Below, one piece after another: positions 38,908-48,279 of a DNA stretch of 64,000 nt. This DNA is from Paroceanicella profunda. Its GTDB lineage: Bacteria > Pseudomonadota > Alphaproteobacteria > Rhodobacterales > Rhodobacteraceae. A model generated the notes under the pieces. That model did not search any database, was not told the DNA's origin, and was given only the letters and a program-made list of their open reading frames with translations. Numbering within the stretch: position 1 is the first letter of the stretch; each line of letters begins with the position of its first letter. Made by a program: the position numbers and the translations under genes. The stretch is taken from the NCBI RefSeq assembly GCF_005887635.2, contig NZ_CP040818.1, positions 2,882,501 through 2,946,500 of the forward strand, written 5' to 3'.

Positions 38908-40538
38908 CCCGCGAGCGCCTCTACCTCTTCGACACCACCCTGCGCGACGGGCAGCAGACGCATGGGGTGGATTTTCGCACCGCCGACAAGCAGCGCCTTG
39001 CGGCCGCGCTCGACGGGCTGGGGATCGACTACGTGGAGGGCGGCTGGCCGGGGGCGAACCCGACCGACAGCGAGTTCTTCGCCCAGGCCCCCGCGCTCGG
39101 CCATGCCACGCTCACCGCCTTCGGGATGACCAAGCGCGCCGGGCGCTCGGCGGAGAACGACGACGTGCTCGCCGCCGTCACCAATGCCGGCACGCCGGCG
39201 GTCTGCCTGGTGGGCAAGACGCATGACTTCCATGTCACCACCGCGCTGGGGGTGAGCCTGGAGGAGAACCTCGCCAACATCCGCGAGAGCGTCGCCCATC
39301 TCACCGCCCTGGGGCGCGAGGCGCTGTTCGACGCGGAGCATTTCTTCGACGGCTACAAGGCCAATCCGGGCTATGCCCTCCAATGCCTCGCCGCCGCGCG
39401 CGACGCGGGCGCGCGCTGGGTGGTGCTGTGCGACACAAACGGCGGCACCCTGCCGGCGGAGATCGGCGCGATCACCCGCGCGGTGATCGCCGCCGGCATC
39501 CCCGGCGACCGCCTCGGCATCCACACCCATAACGACACGGAGAATGCCGTGGCGGGCGCGCTCGCCGCGGTGGATGCCGGCGCGCGGCAGGTGCAGGGCA
39601 CGCTGAACGGGCTGGGCGAGCGCTGCGGCAACGCGAACCTCACCAGCCTCATTCCCACGCTGCTGTTGAAGGAGCCCTATGCCAGCCGCTTCGAGACCGG
39701 CGTGACGCGCGAGGGGCTGGGCCGGCTGCGCGCCGCCTCGCGCCTGCTCGACGAGATCCTGAACCGGGTGCCGAACCGGCATGCGCCTTACGTCGGCGCC
39801 TCGGCCTTCGCGCACAAGGCGGGGCTGCATGCCTCCGCCATCCTCAAGGACCCCACGACCTACGAGCACGTGGCGCCGGAGGTGGTGGGCAACGAGCGCA
39901 TCATCCCGATGTCGAACCAGGCCGGGCAGTCGAACCTGCGCCGCCGCCTCGCGGAGGCCGGCATCGCGGTGGAGAAGGGCGACCCGGCGCTGGCCCGCAT
40001 CCTGGAGGAGGTGAAGGCGCGCGAGGAGGCGGGGTTCGCCTATGACAGCGCCCGGGCCTCCTTCGAGCTCCTGGCCCGCGCCACGCTGGGCCGTTTGCCG
40101 CGCTTCTTCGACGTGGAGCGCTACCGTGTGGTGATCGAGCGCCGGCGCAACGCGTCGGGCGAGATGGTCACCCTGTCGGAGGCCGTGGTGGTGGTGCATG
40201 TGGAGGGGGAGAAGGTGATGTCCGTCTCCGATTCCCTTGACCCCGCCACCCATGAGGACCAGGGCCCGGTGAACGCGCTCTCCGCCGCCCTCACCAAGGA
40301 CCTGGGCCGCTACCAGGCCTATCTGGAGGACATGCGGCTGGTGGACTTCAAGGTGCGGATCATCAATTCCGGCACCGAGGCCATCACCCGCGTGCTGCTG
40401 GACAGCGAGGACGGGCGCGGGCAGCGGTGGTCCACCGTGGGGGTGTCCGCGAACATAGTGGATGCCTCCTTCCAGGCCGTGGCCGACGCGGTGCTGTGGA
40501 AGCTGATCCGCGACGGCGCGCCGAAGGCGGGGGAGTGA
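38904..40538 (+). CDS. cimA: citramalate synthase
   Basis: A 544-residue enzyme of the isopropylmalate/homocitrate synthase family, joining acetyl-CoA and pyruvate to citramalate for isoleucine synthesis. [11 protein letters not shown] and G-I-H-T-H-N-D are the catalytic and metal motifs. The C-terminal LeuA regulatory domain includes D-F-K-V-R-I-I-N. Length matches CimA rather than LeuA. It overlaps cysS by 4 bp. Confidence 0.92.
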
Positions 40539-40539
40539 G

Positions 40540-41358
40540 ATGAGCATCGACCACTGCCGCGAGATGGTGCGGGCCGGCGACCCGGACCGCTTCCTCTCCG
40601 CCATGAGCGCGCCGCCGGAGGGGCAGGGGGCGCTGATGGTGCTCTATGCCTTCAACCTGGAGGTGGCCCGCGCGCCCTGGGTGGCCTCCGAGCCGCTGAT
40701 CGGGCAGATGCGCCTGCAGTTCTGGCACGACGCCATCGCCGGGATCCACGAGGGCAAGCCGCCGCGCAGGCACCCGGTGGTGGAGGAGCTCGCCGCGCTC
40801 ACCGCCCGCCGCGCCCTGCCGCGCGCGCCCTTCGACGCGCTGATCGCCGCGCGGATGGCCGATCTCGACCCCGCGCCGCCGGAGACCCGCGCCGCGCTGG
40901 AGGCCTATGTGGACGCCACCTCCGGCGGGCTGATGCAGCTCGCCGCCCGGGCCCTGGGCACGGAGGCGGATGCGGTGGCCGCCGACATCGGCCGGGCCAG
41001 CGGCATGGCGAACCTGATGCGCGCGCTGCCGGAACTGGCGGTGCGCGGGCACATGCCGCTGCCCGGGCTCACCCTGGCGGACCGGGTGGCGCTCTCCGAA
41101 GGGCGGACCACGCCGGAGCTGGCGGAGGCCGTGCGCCTGCTGGCCACCGAGGCACGGGCCACCCTGCGGCGCGGCCGGCGCGCTGCGCGGCGCCTGCCGC
41201 GCTCGGTGCTGCCGGCGCTGCGGGCGGGCTGGCGGGCCGGGCCGCTCCTCTCCGCCGCCACGCGGCCGGGGCTGGACGCGCTGCGCGACCTCGGCCCGGA
41301 GAGTGAATTCCGCCGCCGCGGCGCGCTGTTGTGGCGCACCGTGCTCGGCCGCGCCTGA
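40540..41358 (+). CDS. squalene/phytoene synthase family protein, NDUFAF6-like
   Basis: This 272-residue helical protein has the prenyl-synthase fold signature [10 protein letters not shown] and [12 protein letters not shown]. The second aspartate-rich motif is lost (G-M-A-N-L-M-R-A-L), and D-A-I-A-G replaces D-x-x-x-D. It resembles the alphaproteobacterial homologues of the complex I assembly factor NDUFAF6, so terpene synthesis is unlikely. It starts 1 bp after the cimA stop. Confidence 0.75.
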   Translation: MSIDHCREMVRAGDPDRFLSAMSAPPEGQGALMVLYAFNLEVARAPWVASEPLIGQMRLQFWHDAIAGIHEGKPPRRHPVVEELAALTARRALPRAPFDALIAARMADLDPAPPETRAALEAYVDATSGGLMQLAARALGTEADAVAADIGRASGMANLMRALPELAVRGHMPLPGLTLADRVALSEGRTTPELAEAVRLLATEARATLRRGRRAARRLPRSVLPALRAGWRAGPLLSAATRPGLDALRDLGPESEFRRRGALLWRTVLGRA

Positions 41359-41371
41359 AGGGGGAGACCGC

Positions 41372-41827
41372 ATGACCCGCATCTACATCGACGCCGACGC
41401 CTGCCCGGTGAAGGAGGAGGCCAAGCGCGTGGCCGCGCGCCACGGGCTGGAGGTGTTCCTCGTCTCCAACGGCGGCATCCGCCCGGACCCGAGCCCGCTG
41501 GTGCACCTGGTGGTGGTCTCCGCCGGGCCGGACGAGGCGGACAAGTGGATCGCCGAGGAGATCGGGCCGGGCGACATCTGCGTGACCAGCGACATCCCGC
41601 TGGCCGCGCGCTGCGTGGAGGCGGGCGGCACGGTGCTGCGGCCGGACGGCGCGCCCCTCACCGCGCGCAACATCGGCGAGGTGCTGGCCACGCGCGACCT
41701 GATGAGCGACCTGCGCTCGGCCGACCCGTTCCGCCAGGGCGGCGGGCGCCCGTTCTCGAAGCAGGACCGCTCGCGCTTCCTCGATTCGATGGAGCGGCTG
41801 GTGCAGGCGGCGCGCCGGGGCGCCTAG
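41372..41827 (+). CDS. YaiI/YqxD family (DUF188) protein
   Basis: This 151-residue PIN-like DUF188 protein begins [13 protein letters not shown], with later C-V-T-S-D-I-P-L-A and R-P-F-S-K-Q-D-R. Such proteins are predicted nucleases, but activity is poorly characterised. GGGGGAG lies 7 bp before ATG. Its TAG stop overlaps the TAG stop of the convergent MFS gene in CTAG. Confidence 0.9.
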   Translation: MTRIYIDADACPVKEEAKRVAARHGLEVFLVSNGGIRPDPSPLVHLVVVSAGPDEADKWIAEEIGPGDICVTSDIPLAARCVEAGGTVLRPDGAPLTARNIGEVLATRDLMSDLRSADPFRQGGGRPFSKQDRSRFLDSMERLVQAARRGA

Positions 41828-43023
41828 CGCCGCCGGTCGAGCCCCATCAGCAACCCCATCGCGCCGAGCGACAGCGTGGCGGTGAGCGTGAGCGCCGCCT
41901 CCAGCCCCATGAGGTCGACCAGCCAGCCCAGCAGCAGCGCTCCGAGCGCCGATCCGCCGATTCCCACCAGCGACCACAGGCTCATCACCCGGCCGCGATA
42001 CCGGTCCGGCAGGCCCATCTGGATCGCGACCTGCATGCCGATGCCCACCATGGTGCCGGTCGCGCCCAGCAGGGCGGCGATGGCGAGCGCCGTGCCCCAG
42101 CCCTCGCCCTGTCCGAGCAGGAGCACCAGCACGAGGCCCGCGCCGCAGGCCAGCACCGCGGAGCGCGGGATGTCCGCCCCGGTGGCCTGGGTGGACCGCC
42201 ACATCTGGAAGGCCGCCGCGCAGAGCGCCCCCAGCCCGGAGGCGGCGGTGATCTGCCCCAGCCCCGCCGCGCCCTGGTGGAACACCCCGTCGGCGATGGC
42301 CGGCAGGATCTCCAGCACGCCGCGCCCGATGAGCGAGTAGATGCCGGTGAGCAGGATGGCGAGGCGGATGGTGCGGTTGGCGGCCGCATGGCGCACTCCG
42401 TCGGCCAGCGCGGCCAGCACGCCGGGTGCGGGGCCCGGCTCCGGCCGGCGCGGCTCCGGGCGCAGCACGCAGAGCGTGGCGATCAGCGGCAGGTAGCACA
42501 GGAAATCGACGGTGAGCGCCATCAGCGGCCCGCCGGTCGCGATCAGCCAGCCGCCGATCGCCGGCCCCAGGATGCGCGCCAGGTTGAAGGCGAGCGAGCC
42601 GATGGCCACCGTGTTCGGAATGTCCTCCCGGCTCACCAGCGTGGGGCTGAAGGCCATGCGCACCGGGTGATAGGCGGAGTTCACCACGCCGATCGACAGC
42701 GCGAAGCCCGCCAGCAGCGGCGCGCTCAGCAGCCCGGCCTGGAAGGTGAGCAGCACGGCGCCGGTGAGCAGGGTGATCAGCACCTGGATGACCAGCGCGG
42801 CGCGGCGCAGGTCCACCCTGTCGGCCCAGACGCCGAAGAACGGCCCGGTGATCATCGCCGGCCCGAACAGCAGGAAGGCGATGAGCCCGACGAAGCCGGA
42901 CCGCCCCGACAGGTCCCAGGCCAGCCAGCCGAGGATGATGCGCTGGATCCAGGATCCGTGCAGGGCGAAAATCGTCGCGGTGATGTAGTGACGGTATTGC
43001 GTGTGACGCAGTGCAACAAACAT
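41824..43023 (-). CDS. MFS transporter
   Basis: A 399-residue major-facilitator protein of the Bcr/DHA-type or EntS-like group with about twelve helices. [12 protein letters not shown] and [13 protein letters not shown] are the first helix and loop motif [12 protein letters not shown] and [10 protein letters not shown] follow in the second half. Substrate unknown. It shares overlapping stop codons with the convergent DUF188 gene. Confidence 0.88.
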   Translation of the reverse strand: MFVALRHTQYRHYITATIFALHGSWIQRIILGWLAWDLSGRSGFVGLIAFLLFGPAMITGPFFGVWADRVDLRRAALVIQVLITLLTGAVLLTFQAGLLSAPLLAGFALSIGVVNSAYHPVRMAFSPTLVSREDIPNTVAIGSLAFNLARILGPAIGGWLIATGGPLMALTVDFLCYLPLIATLCVLRPEPRRPEPGPAPGVLAALADGVRHAAANRTIRLAILLTGIYSLIGRGVLEILPAIADGVFHQGAAGLGQITAASGLGALCAAAFQMWRSTQATGADIPRSAVLACGAGLVLVLLLGQGEGWGTALAIAALLGATGTMVGIGMQVAIQMGLPDRYRGRVMSLWSLVGIGGSALGALLLGWLVDLMGLEAALTLTATLSLGAMGLLMGLDRRR

Positions 43024-43173
43024 CGGGTGGCGCCGGGCAGTCCTCTCCCGCGGCAGCGGGGCGAATCCCGCCGGCGCGTCGGTTGCGGCGGAAACGGGGG
43101 GCTCCGCCGGGTATCAGGGCCCCTACTATAGCAGGAAGGCCGGGCCTGCACAGATGGGTATCCGGGTGCCTGA

Positions 43174-43221
43174 CATGCAGGTTCTGCATGGCGACACGGC
43201 GACATGGTGCGTTGCACCATG
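43174..43221 (+). promoter_or_regulatory. two small hairpins with GTT loops upstream of the DUF1127 gene
   Basis: CATGCAG-GTT-CTGCATG at 43174-43190 and CATGGTGC-GTT-GCACCATG at 43203-43221 are perfect inverted repeats, 12 bp apart, each with loop GTT. They end 69 bp before the DUF1127 ATG. They may be operators or leader structures. Confidence 0.4.
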
Positions 43222-43290
43222 AGCGTCGCGGGCTTACTTCACTCCTCGAAAGAAAGCGGCCCCTCGCGGCCCGATCTGAGGAGAAAGACC

Positions 43291-43500
43291 ATGGCACACG
43301 TAGCCTTCGATACCGTCCACCAGGGTGACACCGGCTTCGCCGGCTGGATTGCCGAGCGCCGCGCCGCCTTCGCGAAATGGCGCCTGTTCCGCAAGACGCT
43401 TGCCGAGCTCGGCAGCCTTCCCGATGGCATTCTCGCTGACCTGAACCTGAGCCGCGCCAGCATTCGCGCCACCGCCTACCAGGCCGTCTACGGCGCCTGA
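43291..43500 (+). CDS. DUF1127 small basic protein
   Basis: A 69-residue protein with the DUF1127 (YjiS) domain at the C-terminus: R-K-T-L-A-E-L-G-S-L-P-D-G-I-L-A-D-L-N-L-S-R. Small DUF1127 proteins of Rhodobacter (CcaF1) bind RNA and influence sRNA maturation. GAGGAG about 11 bp before ATG supports the start. A strong hairpin follows the stop, where Rhodobacter relatives carry co-transcribed sRNAs. Confidence 0.85.
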   Translation: MAHVAFDTVHQGDTGFAGWIAERRAAFAKWRLFRKTLAELGSLPDGILADLNLSRASIRATAYQAVYGA

Positions 43501-43519
43501 ACCGGGCGCTCTGCCCGTT

Positions 43520-43542
43520 GGCCCGCCAGTCCCTGGCGGGCC
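43520..43542. terminator. hairpin after the DUF1127 gene
   Basis: GGCCCGCCAG at 43520-43529 pairs with CTGGCGGGCC at 43533-43542 around loop TCC. It lies 20 bp after the DUF1127 stop and 29 bp before the stop of the convergent MOSC gene. Confidence 0.6.
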
Positions 43543-43570
43543 GGGATAGCTGCGTGAGCGCCGCCCGTCC

Positions 43571-44107
43571 TCACACCCGCTCCAGCGGATGATGCGGCAG
43601 GGGTGGCAGCACGGAAACGATGGCATCGCCCTCGCGGACCATGCCCCCCTCCACGACCACCGACATCACGCCCGCGCGGCGCACCAGCCCCTCCGGCCGG
43701 CGCTCCAGCACCCGCGCCAGCAGGCCGGGGCGGAACTTTTCGATCTGCGAACAGGGGTTGCGCAGCCCGGTGAGGGCCAGCAGAACCTCGCCCACCCGCA
43801 GCAGCGTGCCGCAGGGCAGGGCGTGCAGGTCGATCCCCTCGGTGAGCACGTTCTCCCCCAGCCGCCCGGGCGCGAGGTCGAATCCCTCCGCGTTCAGGCT
43901 GTCCAGGGTCTCCCCGGCGATGAGATGGACCTGGCGCAGGTTCGGCTGGCTCGGGTCCTGCCGCACGCGGGAGCGGTGCTTCACCGTGGCGCCGCAATGC
44001 GCGTCGCCCTCCACGCCGAGCCCGGCCAGAACGCGCAGCTCGCCGGCAGGCGCCTTGGAAAAGCGGTGCCTGCCATCGCGCGACACCTCGCGCACTCTTG
44101 CACTCAT
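43571..44107 (-). CDS. MOSC-domain protein
   Basis: This 178-residue MOSC protein belongs to the group that carries molybdenum-sulfur or handles sulfur for molybdoenzymes. The mature core shows L-G-V-E-G-D-A-H-C-G, G-R-L-G-E-N-V-L-T-E-G and the conserved Cys in R-N-P-C-S-Q-I. It is the last gene of a three-gene minus-strand operon with overlapping starts and stops; the ATG overlaps the esterase stop by 4 bp. Confidence 0.9.
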   Translation of the reverse strand: MSARVREVSRDGRHRFSKAPAGELRVLAGLGVEGDAHCGATVKHRSRVRQDPSQPNLRQVHLIAGETLDSLNAEGFDLAPGRLGENVLTEGIDLHALPCGTLLRVGEVLLALTGLRNPCSQIEKFRPGLLARVLERRPEGLVRRAGVMSVVVEGGMVREGDAIVSVLPPLPHHPLERV

Positions 44108-44757
44108 TCCAGCACGCCCTGCAGGAAGCCGAGCGCGCGGGTCAGCCCGTCCGGAGCGATGCCGTGGCCCACGCCGGGGGAGACATGCGTCTCCACCGCC
44201 ACCCCGGCGCCGGTGAGCCCCGCTTCCGCCTCGGCCAGCGAGGAGAAGGGCACCACGGGGTCCTCGTCCCCATGGATCAGCAGCACGGGCGGGCGGGTGA
44301 CGATCTCCGCCCCGAGCAGGTCCGGCGCCAGCAGCCGGCCCGAGAAGCCACAGATGCCGGCCAGCGCCGCGCGCCGGCGCAGGCCCACGTGCAGGCTCAT
44401 CATCGTGCCCTGGCTGAAGCCCAGAAGCGCGGTGCGCGCGGGGGGGATGCCGGTTCTCTCCTCCACCTCGTCCAGCCAGCCGTCCAGCAGGCGCACGGAG
44501 GCGGCGAAGCTCTCCCGGCTGGCCTGCTCGGAGGAGCCGTCCATGCGCGGAATGGGAAACCACTGATATCCCATGGGGTTGTTCACGCAGCGCTCCGGCG
44601 CGTTCGGGGCCAGGAACCGGGTGTGCGGCAGGTGGGGCGCCAGCACATCGGCCAGGCCGATCAGGTCGTTCCCGTCGGCGCCGTAGCCGTGCAGGAGAAT
44701 GAGAAGGCTGCGCGCCTCCCCGGAATGGGCCTGTCTCTCGGGGCCGGTGAGCGTCAT
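44104..44757 (-). CDS. phospholipase/carboxylesterase family hydrolase
   Basis: A 217-residue alpha/beta hydrolase of the YpfH/Abhydrolase_2 type. H-G-Y-G-A-D-G-N-D-L-I-G forms the oxyanion loop and G-F-S-Q-G-T-M holds the nucleophilic Ser. H-G-D-E-D-P-V-V-P and the later G-V-G-H-G-I-A provide Asp and His. It overlaps both neighbours by 4 bp (ATGA). Substrate is probably a short acyl or thioester. Confidence 0.9.
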   Translation of the reverse strand: MTLTGPERQAHSGEARSLLILLHGYGADGNDLIGLADVLAPHLPHTRFLAPNAPERCVNNPMGYQWFPIPRMDGSSEQASRESFAASVRLLDGWLDEVEERTGIPPARTALLGFSQGTMMSLHVGLRRRAALAGICGFSGRLLAPDLLGAEIVTRPPVLLIHGDEDPVVPFSSLAEAEAGLTGAGVAVETHVSPGVGHGIAPDGLTRALGFLQGVLE

Positions 44758-45386
44758 GTCCGCACTCCCTCACGTTGCTTTGCAACTCGGTAATAGGCCC
44801 AGAGCGCGCGTGCCGCAACCGCGCGCCAGGGCGACCACTCCTGCGCCATCTCGCGCAGGGCGCGCTCGCCGGGGCGGGCGTCCAGGCCGAAGGCCAGCCG
44901 GGCCGATTCCTGCAAGGCCAGGTCTCCGGCGGCGAAGACATCCGCCCGCCCCAGGCTGAACATCGCGTAGACCTCCGCCGTCCAGCGCCCGATGCCCTTG
45001 AGCGAGACGAGGGCGGCGACCACCTCCGCGTCCGACATCCCGCGCAGCGCCTCGAAGGCGAAGCCGCTGTCCGCCAGTGCCCGGATGTAGCGCAGCTTCG
45101 GGCGTGACAGGCCGCAGCCCAGCAGGGCCGCATCGTCCAGCGCCGCGATGCCCTCCAGCGTGAGCGCGCCGGCCGTGCCCAGCCGGCTCCAGATGCCGGC
45201 GGCGGCGGCGGTGGAGATCTGCTGGCCGACGATGGCGTTGAGCAGCGCCTCGAACCCGTCGGCCCGGCGGCGCAGCGGCAGCGGGCCGGTGCGCGCCAGC
45301 ACCGCGGCCAGCCGCGGATCGCGCCGCGCCAGCCAGGCGGCGCCCTCGGCCACGTCCGCATCCGTTTCTATGATCCGCCCGGTCAT
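44754..45386 (-). CDS. alkA: DNA-3-methyladenine glycosylase II
   Basis: This 210-residue HhH-GPD base-excision glycosylase removes alkylated purines. I-V-G-Q-Q-I-S opens the domain. L-K-G-I-G-R-W-T-A-E-V-Y is the helix-hairpin-helix, followed by G-D-L-A-L with the catalytic Asp. It lacks the N-terminal AlkA extension, so it is the compact MagIII/AlkC-like length. It is first in the AlkA-esterase-MOSC operon. Confidence 0.88.
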   Translation of the reverse strand: MTGRIIETDADVAEGAAWLARRDPRLAAVLARTGPLPLRRRADGFEALLNAIVGQQISTAAAAGIWSRLGTAGALTLEGIAALDDAALLGCGLSRPKLRYIRALADSGFAFEALRGMSDAEVVAALVSLKGIGRWTAEVYAMFSLGRADVFAAGDLALQESARLAFGLDARPGERALREMAQEWSPWRAVAARALWAYYRVAKQREGVRT

Positions 45387-45843
45387 GCCGCCTGCGTGCC
45401 TTGGCGCGCCGCTCCGGTCAAGCCCGGCGTTGCCGGCACTGCGTCTCCACCGCGCCGCCGCAAGGGCCGCCGCGCCGCGCGCGCCGGGTCCGGAGCGGCG
45501 CGCGGGGCGCGACGGAGCGGCAGAAAGCAGGCGATGAACCCCGTTCACCCTTCGCGATGACCCCGCAGACCGTCCGTCCGGCCGGTCTCGAGGGCCCGGC
45601 AGGCGGAGCAGCTGCGCCCGGGGGCGGCATCCGGGCGGCTGCGGGCGAGGGCTCGGACGCCGTCCCGCGCACACCGGCGGGGAGCCGCGGCGATCCGTCA
45701 AACCCGCGCTCCGCAGCACTCTCCGGCGCCGCGGTGGCCACCGCGACCGGCGGGGCGGCGCGCGGTGAGGGCGGGCAGGGCACGCCGCAGTCCGCGCCCA
45801 GACCCATGCATATCAATTGATTTAACGCCTGCGCGCGGTAGAA
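45387..45843. other. 457-bp non-coding gap before the MFS gene
   Basis: I see no credible gene here; apparent frames are high-GC artefacts. The last 35 bp are AT-rich and include the perfect palindrome ATCAATTGAT at 45812-45821, 22 bp before the MFS ATG, a possible operator. Confidence 0.5.
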
Positions 45844-47070
45844 ATGCGCATGACATCCACGACCCTCCCCCCCGAATCCGACTCGCAGGCCCGGCGCAAT
45901 GTCCGGGTTCTGGTGGCCGCCCAGGCCATCCTCGGCGCCCAGATGCCCGTGAACTTCGTGCTCGGAGGGCTGGTGGGGAAGGTGCTCGCCCCCTCCGCCT
46001 GCCTGGCCACGCTGCCGATCTCGCTCATCGTGCTCGGCTCGATGATCTCGGCACCGCTGCTGGCGAATTTCATGCAAGTGCATGGACGCAAGCGCGGATT
46101 CATGCTCGGCGCGCTGGGGGGCGCGGCCGGCGCCTGCCTCGTGGTGCTGGCGCTGTTCACGAAATCCTTCCCGCTGATGCTCGCGGGCTCGCTGCTCACC
46201 GGCATCTACATGTCCGCGCAGGGCTTCTACCGGTTCGCGGCCACCGACACCGCCTCGGAGAGCTTCCGGCCCAGGGCGGTGTCCTGGGTGATGGCGGGCG
46301 GGCTGGCGTCCGCCATCATCGGGCCGCAGATCGTGACGCTCTTCGTCGATGTCGCCACCATTCCCTTTCTCGGCGCCTATCTCGCGGTGATCGTGCTGAA
46401 CCTTGTCGGCATGCTGCTGTTCCTCGGCCTCGACATCCCCAAGCCGCCGGTGCCGCAGGCGGGGGACGCGCGCGGCCGCAGCCGGCGCGAGCTGCTGTCG
46501 GACCCGCGCATCCTCGTCGCGATGATCTGCGCCATGGTGAGCTATGCGCTGATGAACCTGGTGATGACCTCCACGCCGCTGGCGGTGGTGGGCTGCGGCT
46601 ACGGCACGGATGACGCCTCGCACGTGGTCTCGGCGCATGTGCTGGCGATGTTCGCGCCCTCCTTCTTCACCGGCCATCTGATCAACCGCTTCGGCGCGAC
46701 GCGCATCATCGCCGCCGGGCTGGTGATCCTGTTCGGGGCCGGGGCGGTGGCGCTGTCGGGTGTGGAGCTCACGCATTTTTTCGGCGCGCTCATCCTGCTG
46801 GGGATCGGCTGGAACTTCGGCTACATCGGCGCCACGGCGCTGCTCACCGCCTCGCACGCCCCGGCGGAACGCGCCCGGGTGCAGGGCATGAACGACTTCG
46901 CGGTCTTCGGCCTGGTCACCGTCGCCTCGCTCGCCTCCGGCTTCCTGATGAACTGCGCCGGGGCCTCCGCCGTGGCGGGCTGGCATGCGGTGAGCTATGC
47001 GATGGTGCCGTTCCTGACCCTCGCCGGCGGCGCGCTCGTCTGGTTTGCCCTGAGACTGCGCACCGCGTGA
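45844..47070 (+). CDS. MFS transporter
   Basis: A 408-residue major-facilitator protein. L-V-A-A-Q-A-I-L-G-A-Q-M-P-V-N-F-V-L-G-G begins helix 1, M-Q-V-H-G-R-K-R-G-F is loop motif A, and G-F-Y-R-F-A-A-T-D-T-A follows. It resembles the YfkF/antibiotic-efflux-like group. Substrate unknown. ATG at 45844 or 45850 could initiate. It may be read together with, or be separate from, the opine-dehydrogenase operon 123 bp downstream. Confidence 0.85.
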   Translation: MRMTSTTLPPESDSQARRNVRVLVAAQAILGAQMPVNFVLGGLVGKVLAPSACLATLPISLIVLGSMISAPLLANFMQVHGRKRGFMLGALGGAAGACLVVLALFTKSFPLMLAGSLLTGIYMSAQGFYRFAATDTASESFRPRAVSWVMAGGLASAIIGPQIVTLFVDVATIPFLGAYLAVIVLNLVGMLLFLGLDIPKPPVPQAGDARGRSRRELLSDPRILVAMICAMVSYALMNLVMTSTPLAVVGCGYGTDDASHVVSAHVLAMFAPSFFTGHLINRFGATRIIAAGLVILFGAGAVALSGVELTHFFGALILLGIGWNFGYIGATALLTASHAPAERARVQGMNDFAVFGLVTVASLASGFLMNCAGASAVAGWHAVSYAMVPFLTLAGGALVWFALRLRTA

Positions 47071-47102
47071 GGGAGATGCGAAAAAATATGCAAAGGAATT
47101 TA

Positions 47103-47114
47103 TTCAGGCTTGAA
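47103..47114. promoter_or_regulatory. TTCA-N4-TGAA operator, single copy, before the opine-dehydrogenase operon
   Basis: TTCAGGCTTGAA at 47103-47114 is identical to the second half-pair in front of kynA. TTGAAG at 47110-47115 could serve as a -35 box with a weak -10 17 bp on. The start of the next gene is 80 bp downstream. Confidence 0.5.
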
Positions 47115-47193
47115 GTTTTTCCGGGCGCGCGGCAGGCTTCTTCCCGAGCCCGCCGCAAGACGAGGCGGAGAACCTGACAGACGGGAGTTCCGA

Positions 47194-48279
47194 ATGAGCC
47201 TGAAGATCGCGGTCCTTGGAGGTGGCAACGGATCCTACGCCGCCGCTGCCGATTTTGTCGAAGCCGGCCACGAGGTGCGCTGGTGGCGGCGCCGGTCCGC
47301 CGATTTCCAGGGCGTTCGCGACAATGACGGCATCGACCTGATCGACCACGCCGGCACCCGCACCGTGCCGGTGACGACCACCGACGATCTTGCCCTGGCG
47401 CTCGACGGTGCGCAGCTCATCGTGGCGCCGACCCCTGCATTCGCACAGGAAGACCTGGCACGGCGCCTCGCGCCGCTGGTCGCCGACGGACAGGTGATCT
47501 ACCTGCCGCCCGGCACCTTCGGCTCCTGGATGATGATGAAGATCATGCGCGACGCGGGCTGCAGCGCCGATGTTTCCGTGGCCGAGACGGGCACGCTGCC
47601 CTGGCTGTGCCGCAAGCAGGGGGACGCGGCGGTGCGCATCACCACCCGCGCCTCCAGCCTGCCCACCGGCGTGATGCCGGCCAGGAACACGGCCCATGCA
47701 ATTGCACTGATCTCGGAGGCTTTCCCGGCAGAGATCGGCGCGCTGGACGACGCGCTTTCCGGCGCGCTGATGAACGCGGGCCCGATCATCCACCCGCCGC
47801 TCATCCTGATGAACGCAGGCCCCATCGAGCATTTCGACCGCTGGGACATCCACAACGAGGGCACCCAGCCTGCCATCCGCGCCGTGCACGCGGCGCTCGA
47901 CGGCGAGCGCATGGCGATCCGCGAGGCGCTCGGCTATGCCGGCCCGCATTTCCCCCTCGACGACCATTACAACACCTCGAACTGGATGTACGGCAACCTT
48001 GCCCATGACAAGCTGGTGGGCTCGGGGGACTGGCACGAGAAGCTGAACCTGCATGACCACCGCTACATGAGCGAGGACGTGGGCCTGGGCCTCGCCTTCC
48101 TCGTCTCCGTGGGCGAATGGGCCGGGGTTCCCTGCCCGGTGGCGGCGGGGCTCCTGGCCATCGCCTCGGCCGCGTCGGGAACCGATTTCCGCGCCGGGCC
48201 GCGGACCATGGCGGCGCTCGGCCTCGCGGAGGTGCCGGTGGCCGAGTTGCAGGCGCAGCTCCGGGACGGCATCGCATGA
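47194..48279 (+). CDS. NAD/NADP octopine/nopaline dehydrogenase family
   Basis: A 361-residue opine-type dehydrogenase with N-terminal Rossmann motif I-A-V-L-G-G-G-N-G-S-Y-A-A-A. A C-terminal helical domain holds H-N-E-G and D-H-Y-N-T-S-N-W, where catalytic His/Asp lie in this family. It would oxidise or reduce an N-(carboxyalkyl)amino acid or a related hydroxy acid. ACGGGAG precedes ATG. Its stop overlaps the next dehydrogenase by 4 bp, making a coupled pair. Confidence 0.87.
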   Translation: MSLKIAVLGGGNGSYAAAADFVEAGHEVRWWRRRSADFQGVRDNDGIDLIDHAGTRTVPVTTTDDLALALDGAQLIVAPTPAFAQEDLARRLAPLVADGQVIYLPPGTFGSWMMMKIMRDAGCSADVSVAETGTLPWLCRKQGDAAVRITTRASSLPTGVMPARNTAHAIALISEAFPAEIGALDDALSGALMNAGPIIHPPLILMNAGPIEHFDRWDIHNEGTQPAIRAVHAALDGERMAIREALGYAGPHFPLDDHYNTSNWMYGNLAHDKLVGSGDWHEKLNLHDHRYMSEDVGLGLAFLVSVGEWAGVPCPVAAGLLAIASAASGTDFRAGPRTMAALGLAEVPVAELQAQLRDGIA

